64,000 bases of DNA from Phyllobacterium chamaecytisi (GCF_020164455.1 NZ_JAIQWW010000014.1:62001-126000), one strand, 5' to 3'. Positions 9,525-18,994 are shown, numbered from the stretch's first letter. A program made the numbers and translations. Notes: generated by a model not told the origin, from the letters alone.

Positions 9525-10175
9525 TCACGTCTTGGTGCCTGATACCCATGTCATATAACCTTGGATAGCCTTGTCAGCGATGCCTTCCATAACCTTCGGG
9601 GGGACGGTGCTCCACGGGTCAGTTCCTCCTCCAGGTACCTTTTCTTGACCCTGTATCCGGTGCAGACGTGTGCCGGCTGGATCAAGTACATCCCATACGT
9701 AGATGATCGTCGTCTGGTTGCCATCGGGGAGAGCAGAAAAGTAGCCCTTCATGATGTGCGTGTTGTCGGTGTCGCCGGCTGTGCCGAGCGTGATGCCTTT
9801 TTCCTTGGCAAGTGCCGACAGACGTTGCGATAGTGGCGTAGCCGCAGCGATAGGTGCGCCTACAATGGGTGCAAACCGCAACTTTGCCGTGGGCTGGGCG
9901 CTCGGCTTCCCGGTCTGGGTGGCCCCAGATGCCGTTGTGGTTGTGTTCGAGGTTGCGGGACCGGTGCCCGGTGTGGCCGTTGCTTGTGCATTTGTGCCCG
10001 CTGAAGCGCCTGGTATTGCGGTGGCTCCCGGCGCGGGTGGTGTTGTCTGGCTTCCTTGTGCTGGGGGTAGATCAGCTTTGGTAACGCCAATAGGGGACTC
10101 TGAACTATTACACGCTGTAAGTGTGATACCGGCCAGGACGACGAATACACATGTCAGTGAGTTGCGAGACTTCAT
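9525..10175 (-). CDS. Predicted lipoprotein of unknown function
   Basis: 216 residues. The N-terminus MKSRNSLTCVFVVLAGITLTAC is a type II signal with lipobox LTAC, so the mature protein should be lipidated at Cys22. A Pro/Ala/Thr/Gly-rich linker of ~80 residues follows, and then a compact C-terminal domain of ~110 residues (LSQRLSALAKEKGITLG, MKGYFSALPDGNQTTIIYVWDVLD). That domain resembles conserved hypothetical lipoproteins of Rhizobiales. No catalytic motif is recognisable. The lgt gene that would modify it lies 3 kb away. Confidence 0.8.
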   Translation of the reverse strand: MKSRNSLTCVFVVLAGITLTACNSSESPIGVTKADLPPAQGSQTTPPAPGATAIPGASAGTNAQATATPGTGPATSNTTTTASGATQTGKPSAQPTAKLRFAPIVGAPIAAATPLSQRLSALAKEKGITLGTAGDTDNTHIMKGYFSALPDGNQTTIIYVWDVLDPAGTRLHRIQGQEKVPGGGTDPWSTVPPKVMEGIADKAIQGYMTWVSGTKT

Positions 10176-10237
10176 TTACTCAAACCCCGTCATGAGTCAC
10201 CATTGTGCTCATTTGCAAGCAAAAACAGACAAAAGTT

Positions 10238-11389
10238 TTATTTTACGATCAAGTCAAGAGATTGGCGGGAAAGCGGCTCCGCCTGACCATTGGTGGTAAG
10301 GTAGGTACGGCCAAGCGTCATGGCCGTATTGCTGTCGGAGTCCATGATGATCATGTGAGCAAACAGTGTCATATCCGGCTGGATACGTTCCGGATTTCCA
10401 GAATAAAACATGGGCATGTCCATCCAGGAAGGTGTGAAGCGGGCACCAACCGAATAGCCGCAGGCATTGAGACGATGGCGGGTCAATTCATGCGCCTCCA
10501 TCACCTTGGCGTGCGCATCGAATACATCGCCAAAAGTGAAATCTGGCGTCATCGCAGCTTCTACAGCTTCGAGCGCTTCGTGTGCCGCGTCATAAAGCTC
10601 TTGGTGCCGTTTCGATGCCTTGCCGGTCAATATCGTGCGCATCATGGGGGCGTGGTAGTGGCGATAGACGCCGGCCCATTCCAAAGTCAGCTGATCGTTC
10701 TTGGTCAACTTGCGTCGCCCGGACTTGTAACGGCAGAGAAGCGCATCTTCACCCGAGCCAATGATGAACTCGTTGGCCGGATAATCGCCACCGCCTGCAA
10801 AGATTGCCGATTGCATGGCAGCAAGTATGACGCCCTCATCTGCACCGGCTTTCACGAGTTTTAGCGCTGCATCGAGCGCTTCGTCGCTCAGCTCCGCGGC
10901 CTTGCGGCTAAAGACGATTTCGGCAGGGCTCTTTAGCACACGCAATTTGTCGACAATGCCTGAAATGTCGACGAGTTGCCCGAATGCTGTGAGCTGTTCG
11001 TCAAGCTTCCGGCCGTTGGCGGCGGTGAGTCCATGAGTCTGGTATTCGATACCAATACGGCAACCAAGCAGATCGAGATCGTTGAGAAGTTCGCGCAAAT
11101 CGGCTGCGGGATTGGCGTTGTCGCGGTCTGCCCATACTATGATATTTTCGATGTTCGACGTTTGGCGCGCTTGTCTCAAATCCGCGGAACGGGTCATCAA
11201 CACATTGCTGCCATCTGCCTTGACGACCAGGCATTGGAAGAAACAGAAGCCAAAGGTGTCGTAGCCGGTGAGCCAGTACATGCTTTCTTGGGCAAACAGC
11301 AAGACCGCATCAAGCTTCTGCTCGGCCATGACCATCATGAGCCGGTCACGGCGCGCAGCAAATTCTTCCGGTTCGAAATGGAGGGCCAT
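10238..11389 (-). CDS. M24-family aminopeptidase-like protein (Xaa-Pro peptidase/creatinase fold)
   Basis: 383 residues from the ATG at 11389; the frame extends 96 bp further but conservation starts at MALHFEPEEFAARRDRLM. The N-terminal creatinase-type domain contains LDAVLLFAQESMYWLTGYDTFGF. The C-terminal pita-bread domain has GVYRHYHAPMMRTILTG and GYSVGARFTPSWMD. The usual metal ligands (Asp-Asp-His-Glu-Glu) are not obvious: the strand that normally reads DxGxxxxGYxxD reads LEWAGVYRHYHAPM. It may therefore be a metal-independent creatinase/ectoine-hydrolase-like member rather than a prolidase. It follows pgeF by 4 bp. Confidence 0.85.
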   Translation of the reverse strand: MALHFEPEEFAARRDRLMMVMAEQKLDAVLLFAQESMYWLTGYDTFGFCFFQCLVVKADGSNVLMTRSADLRQARQTSNIENIIVWADRDNANPAADLRELLNDLDLLGCRIGIEYQTHGLTAANGRKLDEQLTAFGQLVDISGIVDKLRVLKSPAEIVFSRKAAELSDEALDAALKLVKAGADEGVILAAMQSAIFAGGGDYPANEFIIGSGEDALLCRYKSGRRKLTKNDQLTLEWAGVYRHYHAPMMRTILTGKASKRHQELYDAAHEALEAVEAAMTPDFTFGDVFDAHAKVMEAHELTRHRLNACGYSVGARFTPSWMDMPMFYSGNPERIQPDMTLFAHMIIMDSDSNTAMTLGRTYLTTNGQAEPLSRQSLDLIVK

Positions 11390-11393
11390 ACTC

Positions 11394-12185
11394 TTACTCC
11401 GTGATCGTAATCGCTGATATCTGCCGGCCGTAGTCAGCTTCCTTGCGGTGGGTCGTCCGGCGGTAGGAGAAAAACTGCTCCTCATCAGCGTAGGTGCACT
11501 GTTGAAGCCCAGAGGCCTCTACCCCGGCACGTTCAAGCCGCGTTGTGATAAAGGCCCATAGGTCAAACATCTTGTGACCGTTATTGGCCGAGTCGCGGAA
11601 AAACGCGCGATAGGAAGGGTCAGTTCCAACGAACTGGTCATAGAACTCTCCTCCCACTTCGTAATTGTCGGGACCGATCGTTGGGCCGAGAACAGCCTGG
11701 ATCCGATCGCGACGTGCGCCCAGGGCAATCATCGCGTCAACGGTATTTTCGAGAATGCCGTCGATGGCTCCGCGCCAGCCGGCATGCGCTGCGGCCACTA
11801 CTTTCGCTTCGCTGTCAGCAAAAAGGATAGGACCGCAATCGGCAGAAAGAGCACCAATGACGATGCCGGGAGTGGCGGTCACAATGGCGTCGGCCTTCGG
11901 TCTGTCCCCGTTTAGCGGTGTCGTAACGGTGACGACATCGGATGAATGAATCTGATGGACGGTGACAAGCTGTGATAGGGGAGCGCCGAGCGATTCAGCC
12001 ACCCGCCTGCGATTCTCCTTGACGCGATCCTGATCGTCATTTGAACCGCTGCCTACATTCAGGCCGCGATAGATGCCGTCCGACACGCCGCCTTTGCGAG
12101 TAAAGAAACCATGAGCGATTCGGTCTTTTTCAGGGGATCCCAGCAAGGAGGAACGTAGCGGTGCTGGTTTGTCTGACGTTGTCAT
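11394..12185 (-). CDS. pgeF: Peptidoglycan editing factor / laccase-domain protein (YfiH family)
   Basis: 263-residue cupredoxin-like laccase-domain protein. The diagnostic zinc/copper ligands are in TVHQIHSSDV, the ADCGPILF motif and AAAHAGWRGAIDGILENT. In E. coli the family member removes L-Ser wrongly incorporated into muropeptides; others have been assigned purine nucleoside phosphorylase activity, so the substrate is uncertain. It lies in a run with lgt and the NDUFAF7-like methyltransferase, an order common in alphaproteobacteria. Confidence 0.92.
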   Translation of the reverse strand: MTTSDKPAPLRSSLLGSPEKDRIAHGFFTRKGGVSDGIYRGLNVGSGSNDDQDRVKENRRRVAESLGAPLSQLVTVHQIHSSDVVTVTTPLNGDRPKADAIVTATPGIVIGALSADCGPILFADSEAKVVAAAHAGWRGAIDGILENTVDAMIALGARRDRIQAVLGPTIGPDNYEVGGEFYDQFVGTDPSYRAFFRDSANNGHKMFDLWAFITTRLERAGVEASGLQQCTYADEEQFFSYRRTTHRKEADYGRQISAITITE

Positions 12186-12248
12186 ACCGAATGCCTTTCA
12201 AGGGAGCGGATGGTGGTTGAGCAATCGATTGAAGTCAATTGCCAGAAT

Positions 12249-13331
12249 TTATTTCGCTTCGAATGGGAAAACATGTGTTGCCGGATCGCTCACACACAGC
12301 ACCTTGAACAACGTTCCCATCTGTTCCGGGCCCGCCAACCGTTCGACGTCGAGGCGAATTTGTTCCTGGACCTCCGCCGATTTGTGTTGGCCCAGTGCTC
12401 CGGCGCGATCAAGCAAACCCATAGCCAGCAAAAAATCGCCTTGCGTCATCGCACTGGTCTTGCAACCTTCCCTGCGTGCAGCCAGCGCGAGAGCATGAAA
12501 GTCCACATGGGTGGTGAGGTCTGCTGCGCCGGGAATATGCAGGACATCGACAGAGTTGTGGCGGCTCAGCGCTTGCAACGTATCGCCAAAGCCCGGTTGC
12601 AAATGTCCGTAGTCGAACAACAACGCTGCACCTCGCTCATGATGAATACGCGCTGCAATTTCCTGCATGAGGGCATTGCGGGCCGGAGCAATCTCGAAAA
12701 TACTCCCTTCCGGAGCGATGTCGCTACCAGGCGGAAGCAGAGCTGCCTCAATCGAGCCGGAACCGGCAGCAAAGACAAGGTTTTGCTCTGCATCGAGCGC
12801 AAGCACGCGTTCGACAAAACGCCCTTTCGTCTTCACATGTTGACGTGAGGGAATGGCATCGAAAAGTTCATTAGCAATGGTAATCACCGGGCCGGACGGT
12901 ATATCGCCAAAGTTCTTTTCCCAGACGATGGCACCACCGTGTTTCCCTAGCGACTTTTGCTGAACTTGCGTCAAACGATCGCTGATTTCCACCATATGGA
13001 TTTTAGCGGCAGCGATAAAACCCGGTGCGATCTTGTCGGCCGTGCGAATGAGATCTTTCATGAGCGTGCCGCGTCCAGGCCCAAATTCGCAGAGAATGAA
13101 ATCGTCGGGCGACCCAAGCGCTTGCCAAGCGTTGACACACCAGACCCCGACGAGTTCGCCAAACATCTGGCTGATCTCTGGCGCCGTAATGAAATCGCCG
13201 TCTTTGCCGAATGGTTCGCGCGTTGTGTAGTACCCCGCGTCGCGATCGAACAAACACATGGCCATATAGTCAGCAACGCTCATCGGGCCATTGGCCTCGA
13301 TTTGCCTGATGATGCGTTGCCCGAGATTCAT
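12249..13331 (-). CDS. SAM-dependent methyltransferase, NDUFAF7/MidA family (DUF185)
   Basis: 360 residues. The SAM-binding motif I is [19 protein letters not shown]. The N-terminal [21 protein letters not shown] and [20 protein letters not shown] are hallmarks of the family. The mitochondrial homologue NDUFAF7 dimethylates an arginine of NDUFS2 in complex I, so an arginine methyltransferase role in NADH dehydrogenase assembly is a reasonable inference. The start overlaps the lgt stop by four bases (ATGA), so translation is coupled to lgt. Confidence 0.9.
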   Translation of the reverse strand: MNLGQRIIRQIEANGPMSVADYMAMCLFDRDAGYYTTREPFGKDGDFITAPEISQMFGELVGVWCVNAWQALGSPDDFILCEFGPGRGTLMKDLIRTADKIAPGFIAAAKIHMVEISDRLTQVQQKSLGKHGGAIVWEKNFGDIPSGPVITIANELFDAIPSRQHVKTKGRFVERVLALDAEQNLVFAAGSGSIEAALLPPGSDIAPEGSIFEIAPARNALMQEIAARIHHERGAALLFDYGHLQPGFGDTLQALSRHNSVDVLHIPGAADLTTHVDFHALALAARREGCKTSAMTQGDFLLAMGLLDRAGALGQHKSAEVQEQIRLDVERLAGPEQMGTLFKVLCVSDPATHVFPFEAK

Positions 13332-14179
13332 CGTCCGGTCGCCACCTCGGGGTTGCGGGCAGACAGGATGAATGCCAGTCCCACGAGAACCATGGGAACG
13401 GAAAGCACCATCCCCATCGTTAGCCAGCCGCCGTAAAGGTAACCAAGTTGCGCATCCGGCTCCCGGAAAAACTCGACGAAAATGCGCGAGAGCCCGTAGA
13501 GGGCAACGAATGTTCCTCCGATAAATCGTGGGCTTTTCAGTTTACGGCCATAGAAGATCAATAGAGCTAAAACTGTGAACAATACGATTCCCTCGAGACC
13601 TGCCTCATACAGCTGGCTCGGATGGCGCACGAACGGGCCGCCTGTCGGGAAGATCATGCCCCATGGTACGTCTGTCGGGCGACCCCATAATTCGCTGTTG
13701 ATGAAATTGGCAAAGCGTACAAGGCCGAGACCAACGGGCACACCTGCGGCAATAGTATCGAGCATGCTGTAGACGTTGATCCGGCGTGATCGGGCAAAGA
13801 GCACCATGGCGAGAATAGTGCCGAGCATGCCACCATGGAACGACATGCCGCCTTCCCAGACTTTGAACATGTCGAGCGGATGGGCGATATAACGGGCAAA
13901 ATCATAGAACAATATATAGCCGATGCGCCCGCCGAGAACGACACCGAGCGCTGCCCACAGGACGAAATCGTCCAGGTCCGCAGGCTTCATCGGTGGTGTA
14001 TTGTTTGCCCAAAGCCGAGGCTTGCTGATGAGCTTCTTAGCGTACCACCAGGCAAATAGAATGCCCGCCACGTAACCGAGGCCATACCAATGTACCGATA
14101 GCGGACCCAGGTTGAATATTACGGGATCGATATTGGGAAATGCGATCGCGGCAAACGTCGGTAGAAGTATTTCGCTCAC
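13328..14179 (-). CDS. lgt: Prolipoprotein diacylglyceryl transferase
   Basis: Inner-membrane enzyme that moves diacylglycerol from phosphatidylglycerol to the lipobox cysteine of prolipoproteins. It is polytopic, with about seven hydrophobic helices. The Lgt signature is clear: [11 protein letters not shown], then [11 protein letters not shown], then the essential Arg segment [22 protein letters not shown] and EFFREPD. The frame begins at an ATG (14191) without a ribosome site; the GTG at 14179 has GGAG 6 bp upstream and gives [15 protein letters not shown], matching relatives, so I use it (283 residues). Confidence 0.95.
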   Translation of the reverse strand: MSEILLPTFAAIAFPNIDPVIFNLGPLSVHWYGLGYVAGILFAWWYAKKLISKPRLWANNTPPMKPADLDDFVLWAALGVVLGGRIGYILFYDFARYIAHPLDMFKVWEGGMSFHGGMLGTILAMVLFARSRRINVYSMLDTIAAGVPVGLGLVRFANFINSELWGRPTDVPWGMIFPTGGPFVRHPSQLYEAGLEGIVLFTVLALLIFYGRKLKSPRFIGGTFVALYGLSRIFVEFFREPDAQLGYLYGGWLTMGMVLSVPMVLVGLAFILSARNPEVATGR

Positions 14180-14345
14180 AAGGCACTCCATAGTCGCGAT
14201 TCAATTTGGCGGGACCATGCGCGAGGGCAAGAACAGCGTCAAGTTTCTCCTCCGGTAACATTTGTGCGTCGCCGATCCAATGCCAACTTGCTTGCAATCG
14301 CCAGACGCGGCGATTATTTGATTGGGAAATGAGAGAGGTGTCGCC

Positions 14346-14660
14346 ATGACCAATGGATCAAACCGCGTTCTTGACGAACTGGCAAAGCTCGTGACCGATG
14401 CAGCGGGTGCTGCTCAGGGTGTGCGGCGCGAAGTCGAGACCGCATTTCGCGGTCAAGCCGAGCGCTTGCTCAACACAATGGATGTCGTTCAGCGTGAAGA
14501 CTTTGAAGCTGTGCGCGAGATGGCTATCCGGGCGAGGGCAGAAAATACTGCACTACTTGCGCGCATCGAGGCGCTGGAGGCGCTTGTAGGCCAGAAGGGT
14601 AAAGCGTCGAGCGATACTCCTGAAAAACCAGCGGCTTCTGGTCGCACGAAGAAGGCCTGA
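14346..14660 (+). CDS. UbiK-type accessory factor (BMFP domain)
   Basis: 104 residues. It has a short leader, then a helical region NRVLDELAKLVTDAAGAAQGVRREVETAFRGQAERLL and a coiled coil (REDFEAVREMAIRARAEN, LLARIEALEALV). This is the layout of the BMFP/YqiC family. The E. coli member UbiK supports ubiquinone biosynthesis with UbiJ. The C-terminus is a basic Ser/Ala/Lys tail. The frame runs 24 bp further up but the ATG at 14346 has an AGAGAGG ribosome site. It is transcribed away from lgt. Confidence 0.85.
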   Translation: MTNGSNRVLDELAKLVTDAAGAAQGVRREVETAFRGQAERLLNTMDVVQREDFEAVREMAIRARAENTALLARIEALEALVGQKGKASSDTPEKPAASGRTKKA

Positions 14661-14731
14661 TACCGAACAAGCACGGAAGCCTGTTCGGTAACCAACGGGC
14701 AAGCGCTGGTCTTGTCTCAATTCCAGCGCTT
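14661..14731. other. Two hairpins between convergent genes
   Basis: TACCGAACA/TGTTCGGTA (14661-14669 with 14682-14690) starts at the base after the UbiK-like stop. AAGCGCTGG/CCAGCGCTT (14701-14709 with 14723-14731) touches the stop codon of the gene on the other strand. Neither has a long T run, so they are only possible terminators. Confidence 0.5.
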
Positions 14732-14904
14732 TAGGCGTTACCGCTTTCCGCCAATTTTTGCTGGCCTGCAGCTATTGCGGCTTCTTGGGTGTCGTAGGGC
14801 CCCACTCTGTTTCCCTCTTCTTGATCGATGGTAATCACATAGTACCACCGTCCATCATCATTTTTTTGAGTTGCAGTTACTTTCGTATTTGGCTCGCTTG
14901 TCAT
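14731..14904 (-). CDS. Small conserved-type hypothetical protein, 57 residues
   Basis: 57-residue soluble protein without a signal peptide. The ATG at 14904 is preceded by a near-perfect AGGAGGTGGCG ribosome site, which decides the start over longer versions of the frame. The sequence reads NDDGRWYYVITIDQEEGNRVGPYDTQEAAIAAGQQKLAE, which looks like a single small alpha/beta fold (strand, strand, helix) similar to DUF2188-like or SPOR-sized modules. I do not recognise the family. The leader upstream contains interleaved inverted repeats (see findings). Confidence 0.75.
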   Translation of the reverse strand: MTSEPNTKVTATQKNDDGRWYYVITIDQEEGNRVGPYDTQEAAIAAGQQKLAESGNA

Positions 14905-15375
14905 CGCCACCTCCTGTTGCGTTACACGGTACAGGCAATCTAGATGATGTGGATATCGGAGATATGACGAACGCCGACCGAAAGAGGTTGGCATTAGATT
15001 GCCCGTTTCCGATATTTCGATGCTCCTTGTGCCTATCCCCAAAATAAATCTTAAGTACTTATCAACAGGTGGAAATCGCCGAAAATCGTTGTCTTAGAGT
15101 CAGTTAAAGGCAGCTCGTGAATCTTTTTCCGAACTTCTGTCCACATCCATTCCCACCATTCGACCAAAAGGGGACTGGCGCTCGGACTCAGCATCAATAC
15201 ACTGAAATTACAGCATGATTCGTTTCGGCGATCATGTAGCGGTTAACAAGGTTTGTTGCCGCGGCCCGGCTGGCGCGTTCTGCCTGTTCATTGGGTCTAA
15301 GCGTTTGGTGTCCTCTGGGTTGGTTCGCTGTGTCCCCGCAGCTTCATACGAGATTCGATTTAGCAGGTAATGGCA
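14905..15375. other. Gene-poor interval with interleaved inverted repeats
   Basis: No convincing ORF. GGCAATCTA (14934-14942) pairs with TAGATTGCC (14995-15003), and ATATCGGA (14953-14960) pairs with TCCGATAT (15008-15015), an a-b-a'-b' order. The rest, 15020-15375, is AT-richer and presumably holds the promoter of the YbjN-like gene, but I see no strong -35/-10 pair. Confidence 0.5.
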
Positions 15376-15876
15376 ATGAGCCTTCTGGAAATAGAGATTG
15401 CGCGCGATTTACATCCAGTTGATGTGATCGAGCATGTGGCCCATGCCAATGAGTGGGCATTCGAGCGCACTGGAGAGGACGAGATTGCCATAACGGTAGA
15501 GGGAAGCTGGACCGATTATCAGATTTCCTTCTCGTGGATGGAAGATTTCGAGGCGCTCCATTTGGCCTGCGCCTTCGACATTGCGATCAGCGAGCCGCGG
15601 GTCAATGAAGTGATGCGCTTGCTGTCGCTGATCAACGAGCAACTGCTCATGGGCCACTTCGATCTTTGGCGGCAGGAGGGCGCGGTTATGTATCGTCAGT
15701 CACTGCTGTTGTCCGGTGGTGCCGAGCCCACGAGCAAACAGGTCGAAGTGCTGCTTTCCAGCGCGCTCGACGCCTGCGAAACCTATTTCCAGGCATTCCA
15801 GTTCGTTGTCTGGTCTGGCTCGACGGCCCGGGAATCGCTCGACAGCATCCTGTTCGAGACAGTAGGCTCGGCCTGA
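15376..15876 (+). CDS. YbjN domain-containing protein
   Basis: 166 residues. The N-terminal [36 protein letters not shown] and the central [18 protein letters not shown] belong to the YbjN family, a tetratricopeptide-binding, type III secretion chaperone-like fold. The E. coli member affects stress tolerance and motility when overproduced; the alphaproteobacterial ones are uncharacterised. Two ATGs lie 6 bp apart; the second (15376) has AGG at a normal 8-bp distance and is preferred. The next gene starts 23 bp later. Confidence 0.85.
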   Translation: MSLLEIEIARDLHPVDVIEHVAHANEWAFERTGEDEIAITVEGSWTDYQISFSWMEDFEALHLACAFDIAISEPRVNEVMRLLSLINEQLLMGHFDLWRQEGAVMYRQSLLLSGGAEPTSKQVEVLLSSALDACETYFQAFQFVVWSGSTARESLDSILFETVGSA

Positions 15877-15899
15877 GACAATCATTCAGGATCAGCAGC

Positions 15900-16238
15900 G
15901 TGGCTACAATTACCTTTGATGATTTCGAGAAAGTGGATATCCGCATCGGTACTATCGTTGAAGCCGAAACCTTTCCCGAAGCGCGCAAACCCGCATTCAA
16001 GCTGAGAATCGATTTTGGTCCCGAGATCGGGATCAAGAAATCGTCAGCTCAAATCACAAAGCACTACATGTTGGAAGAGCTCAAGGGCCGACAGGTTATT
16101 GCGGTGGTCAATTTCCCGCCACGCCAAATCGGGCCGTTCATGTCCGAAGTGTTGACGCTGGGTTTTCCGGATGAAGAAGGTGCGGTCGTCCTTGCAGCAA
16201 TCAGCAAACCCGTGCCGAACGGTGGCAAGCTCTTTTAG
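15900..16238 (+). CDS. tRNA-binding domain protein (CsaA family)
   Basis: 112-residue stand-alone OB-fold tRNA-binding domain, as in CsaA and the C-terminus of bacterial MetRS. The family signature is [32 protein letters not shown], followed by [10 protein letters not shown], the [20 protein letters not shown] block, and the PNGGKLF end. The GTG at 15900 is the start; upstream in-frame sequence overlaps the YbjN-like gene. CsaA has been described as a secretion-related chaperone in Bacillus, while tRNA binding is established for the fold. A 15-bp hairpin follows. Confidence 0.92.
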   Translation: MATITFDDFEKVDIRIGTIVEAETFPEARKPAFKLRIDFGPEIGIKKSSAQITKHYMLEELKGRQVIAVVNFPPRQIGPFMSEVLTLGFPDEEGAVVLAAISKPVPNGGKLF

Positions 16239-16247
16239 AGAATAGAG

Positions 16248-16282
16248 AACCATACCATCGCACAGAATGCGATGGTATGGTT
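16248..16282. terminator. Perfect 15-bp hairpin between convergent genes
   Basis: AACCATACCATCGCA pairs perfectly with TGCGATGGTATGGTT around a 5-nt loop. It sits between the CsaA-like gene and the convergent GMC oxidoreductase. There is no long T tract on either side, so it is a terminator or 3' stabiliser by position rather than by full consensus. Confidence 0.6.
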
Positions 16283-16312
16283 CAGCGGTCGTGCCGCCGG
16301 GAGGATTCTACG

Positions 16313-17884
16313 CTAGATCGTTTTCGCGGCCATCTCCTTGGCAATGTAGTCTGCTTGGCGAATTGCAAGACTGACGATCGTGAGCGTCGGGTTTTCGGCT
16401 CCGCCTGTCGTGAACTGGCTGCCATCGGACACGAACAGATTTTTGATGTCGTGGCTTTGGCCGTGCTTGTTCACCACTCCATCTTTCGCTTTTTCGCTCA
16501 TGCGATTTGTTCCAAGATTATGCGTCGACGGGTAAGGCGGCGTCGGGAAGACGCGGGTTGCGCCAACGGCCTCGTATAGAGCCTTGCCCTGTTCATAGGC
16601 ATGATCCCGCATGGCTATATCGTTCTTATGGTCGCTGAAATTCACATTGGCGATGGGCAGGCCGTACTTGTCCTTCTCACCCTTGTGCAAGGTGATCCGG
16701 TTGTCTTCCTGCGGCATGTCTTCACCAACGATCCATAGACCGGCCATATTCACATATTGGTCGAGCGCTGAAGTGAAAGAACGTCCCCAGCCGCCGGGAT
16801 CGAGAAAGGCCGCCATGAACGGTAGGCCGAGGGACAATGTTTCCATCTCATAACCGCCGACAAATCCCCGTGAAGGATCGTGGCGGGCCTCGTCGCGAAT
16901 AATACCTGCCATTGTCGTGCCGCGATACATGTGCACCGGCTTTTCGAATATGCCGTATACCGATCCGGTCGTATGGCGCATATAATTCCGCCCCACCTGA
17001 CCGGATGAATTGGCAAGACCGTTGGGGAACATGGTCGATTCGGAATTGAGCAGCAGACGGGGGCTTTCTATCGAATTGCCGGCGACGGCAACGATACGGG
17101 CTTTCTGCAATTGCTGTTTGCCCTCTTTATCCGTGTAGAGAACGCCAGTTACCTTGCCGCTCTTGTCGTGTTCGATCTTCTGGGCCATGGAATTAGGACG
17201 AACTTCAAGCTTGCCGGTCTTTTCGCCTTTTGGAATTTCCGTATAGAGCGTCGACCACTTTGCGCCCCACTTGCAGCCCTGGAAGCAGAAGCCAGTCTGC
17301 TGGCATGACATCCGGTCGTCACGCTCGGCGGAATTGATCGCCATATTGCCGGTATGGCACTCCTTGTAGCCGAGCTTGTCGGCACCAGCCTTGAGCACCT
17401 TGAAATTATTATTGCCTGGCAGACCTGCAATCCCGTTGGTGCGGGTTACGCCCATCTTGTCTTCCGCTTTGGCATAGTAAGGCTCAAGCTCTGCCAAGGT
17501 GATAGGCCAATCGAGCAGGCTTGCGCCTTTTACTTTGCCATAGTGGGTAAGCGCTTTGAATTCATGGTCTTGAAAACGCAGAGAAGCACCAGCCCAGTGG
17601 GTCGTCGATCCGCCGACGGATTTGACGATCCACGCGGGAAGATTGGGAAAATCCTTGGCGACACGCCAATCCCCGGAAGTAGTCCGTTTGTCGACCCAGG
17701 CAAGCTGACCGAAACTGTCCCACTCATTGTTGGTGAAGTCTTCATATTCGTGGCGGGCACCAGCCTCTAGAATAACGACATCAATGCCTTTTTGTGCAAG
17801 TTCGTTGCCGAGCGTTCCGCCGCCCGCGCCAGAACCTATGATGACGACGACACTGTCGTCCTTAAGATCAAAAGGTGCAGCCAT
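16313..17884 (-). CDS. GMC-family FAD-dependent oxidoreductase (gluconate/glucose dehydrogenase large-subunit type)
   Basis: 523 residues. The N-terminal dinucleotide-binding fold (VVVIIGSGAGGGTLGNELA, then VVILEAG) binds FAD. A SVGGSTTHWAGASLRF segment follows, and the C-terminal THNLGTNRM plus NLFVSDGSQFTTGGAENPTL block carries the catalytic His region. These match the membrane-linked sugar-acid dehydrogenases that work with a small Tat-exported subunit. The next gene upstream encodes exactly such a subunit, so the pair likely oxidises a sugar or sugar acid in the periplasm. No cytochrome c subunit lies nearby, so the electron acceptor is unknown. Confidence 0.9.
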   Translation of the reverse strand: MAAPFDLKDDSVVVIIGSGAGGGTLGNELAQKGIDVVILEAGARHEYEDFTNNEWDSFGQLAWVDKRTTSGDWRVAKDFPNLPAWIVKSVGGSTTHWAGASLRFQDHEFKALTHYGKVKGASLLDWPITLAELEPYYAKAEDKMGVTRTNGIAGLPGNNNFKVLKAGADKLGYKECHTGNMAINSAERDDRMSCQQTGFCFQGCKWGAKWSTLYTEIPKGEKTGKLEVRPNSMAQKIEHDKSGKVTGVLYTDKEGKQQLQKARIVAVAGNSIESPRLLLNSESTMFPNGLANSSGQVGRNYMRHTTGSVYGIFEKPVHMYRGTTMAGIIRDEARHDPSRGFVGGYEMETLSLGLPFMAAFLDPGGWGRSFTSALDQYVNMAGLWIVGEDMPQEDNRITLHKGEKDKYGLPIANVNFSDHKNDIAMRDHAYEQGKALYEAVGATRVFPTPPYPSTHNLGTNRMSEKAKDGVVNKHGQSHDIKNLFVSDGSQFTTGGAENPTLTIVSLAIRQADYIAKEMAAKTI

Positions 17885-17929
17885 GGTTTCCTCCCATTAG
17901 CTTGAAAGTTCTTTGATTGCGCGTGCTGT

Positions 17930-18502
17930 TCACAGCCATTCGATGTCACCGAAGCCGCGGGCGATGTAGCCGCCCTTCGAATAGGACTCGCCCTCATAAC
18001 CAAATAGCGGCCAGATCTCTTCCTGATTGTAGAGGCCTGTGACAAGGCCGCCGCGAACGGTTTGAAAGAAAGGCGTGTCTTCAACTTTTCGAAGGATCGC
18101 CAGCCGGTCGTCTTCCCATCCGAGACCGATGTAGCCCCCCTTGCCGGCGCGCTTGTCGAGATCGGCAATGCCGTCCTCGATCATCTTCTTGGTCTTGGGG
18201 TCCTCTCCTGCCTTGGCGTCATAGGGCTTGACTGCGATGGCATAAAAGCGATCCGGAATATGGTCGTGCGGATAGATATCGCGCGCCAACTGGATCAGAG
18301 TCGCCATTGTTTCTGGCTTGAGATTGGATGTCTCGAGACCCCAGGCAAATTCTGGATGGATGATCGAACTGCCGCTGATCACGAGGATGGCGCCGAGGCT
18401 GATCGTACCGCCTTTCAATAGATCGCGTCGCGATAATCCTTGTTTTTCAATTGGTTCCGGCGTGTCAGGCGCCGCCGCATTGCGGTTGAAGATGGTAACC
18501 AT
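17930..18502 (-). CDS. Gluconate 2-dehydrogenase subunit 3-family protein, Tat-exported
   Basis: 190 residues. The N-terminus contains the twin-arginine motif LSRRDLLKG followed by a hydrophobic stretch GTISLGAILVISGS, so the folded small subunit is exported by Tat, and it probably carries the signal-less GMC partner with it. The family domain shows LIQLARDIYPHDHIPDRFYA near residue 70 and a WPLFGYEGESYSKGGYIARGF C-terminus. The ATG at 18502 has a strong GGGAGGAAG ribosome site and overrides a longer open frame. The GMC gene starts 45 bp downstream. Confidence 0.9.
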   Translation of the reverse strand: MVTIFNRNAAAPDTPEPIEKQGLSRRDLLKGGTISLGAILVISGSSIIHPEFAWGLETSNLKPETMATLIQLARDIYPHDHIPDRFYAIAVKPYDAKAGEDPKTKKMIEDGIADLDKRAGKGGYIGLGWEDDRLAILRKVEDTPFFQTVRGGLVTGLYNQEEIWPLFGYEGESYSKGGYIARGFGDIEWL

Positions 18503-18598
18503 AGACTTCCTCCCTTGCTTGCTATCGGCATTCCGGCGGGAATTTCCGTCGGATGCCCTTGCTGGCTGATGGCGTTCCTCCAACGCCATTGGCCGGTA

Positions 18599-18994
18599 TT
18601 ACAAATACCGGCCTTGTCGTTCCAAAACCTCGATCTTGTAGCCATCCGGATCTTCGACGAAAAAGAACCGCGCCAGCATTGTGCCTTCGCGTTTGAATTC
18701 CACGATATCGCGAATCTTGAGTTGCTGAGCCTTCAGGCGCACGTGCTTGGCGTCGAGATCGTCGACGCTGAAGGCTAAATGGCCATAGCCATCGCCAAGA
18801 TCGTAGGGCTCGGTGCGCCCCTTGTTGATGGTCAGCTCGAGTTCGAAATCCGTCTCGCTGTTGCTCAAATAGACCAGGGTAAAATTGTCGAAATCGAGCC
18901 TGTCCGCTACGTTCAAACCGAATGCAGACTTATAGAACGATCTCGACTTCTCTTCGTCGAGAACCCGGATCATGGAATGGATGGCTTTTGCCAA
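18599..18994 (-). CDS. Glyoxalase I-like VOC protein
   Basis: 131 residues with the two beta-alpha-beta-beta-beta modules of the vicinal oxygen chelate fold. The N-terminal IHSMIRVLDEEKSRSFYKSAFGL, the ELELTIN strand, GYGHLAFSVDDLDA and the C-terminal FFFVEDPDGYKIEVLE match glyoxalase I. The four metal ligands are at H6, E53 or nearby, H72 and E125, so lactoylglutathione lyase activity (methylglyoxal detoxification) is likely. It precedes the Tat subunit and GMC genes by 96 bp on the same strand. Confidence 0.88.
   Translation of the reverse strand: MAKAIHSMIRVLDEEKSRSFYKSAFGLNVADRLDFDNFTLVYLSNSETDFELELTINKGRTEPYDLGDGYGHLAFSVDDLDAKHVRLKAQQLKIRDIVEFKREGTMLARFFFVEDPDGYKIEVLERQGRYL

Noticed and set aside
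15059-15067. TTATCAACA, close to a DnaA box, in an AT-richer gap
   Set aside because: Only one good match, no cluster, and none of the usual origin neighbours (hemE, parAB, gidAB) are here.
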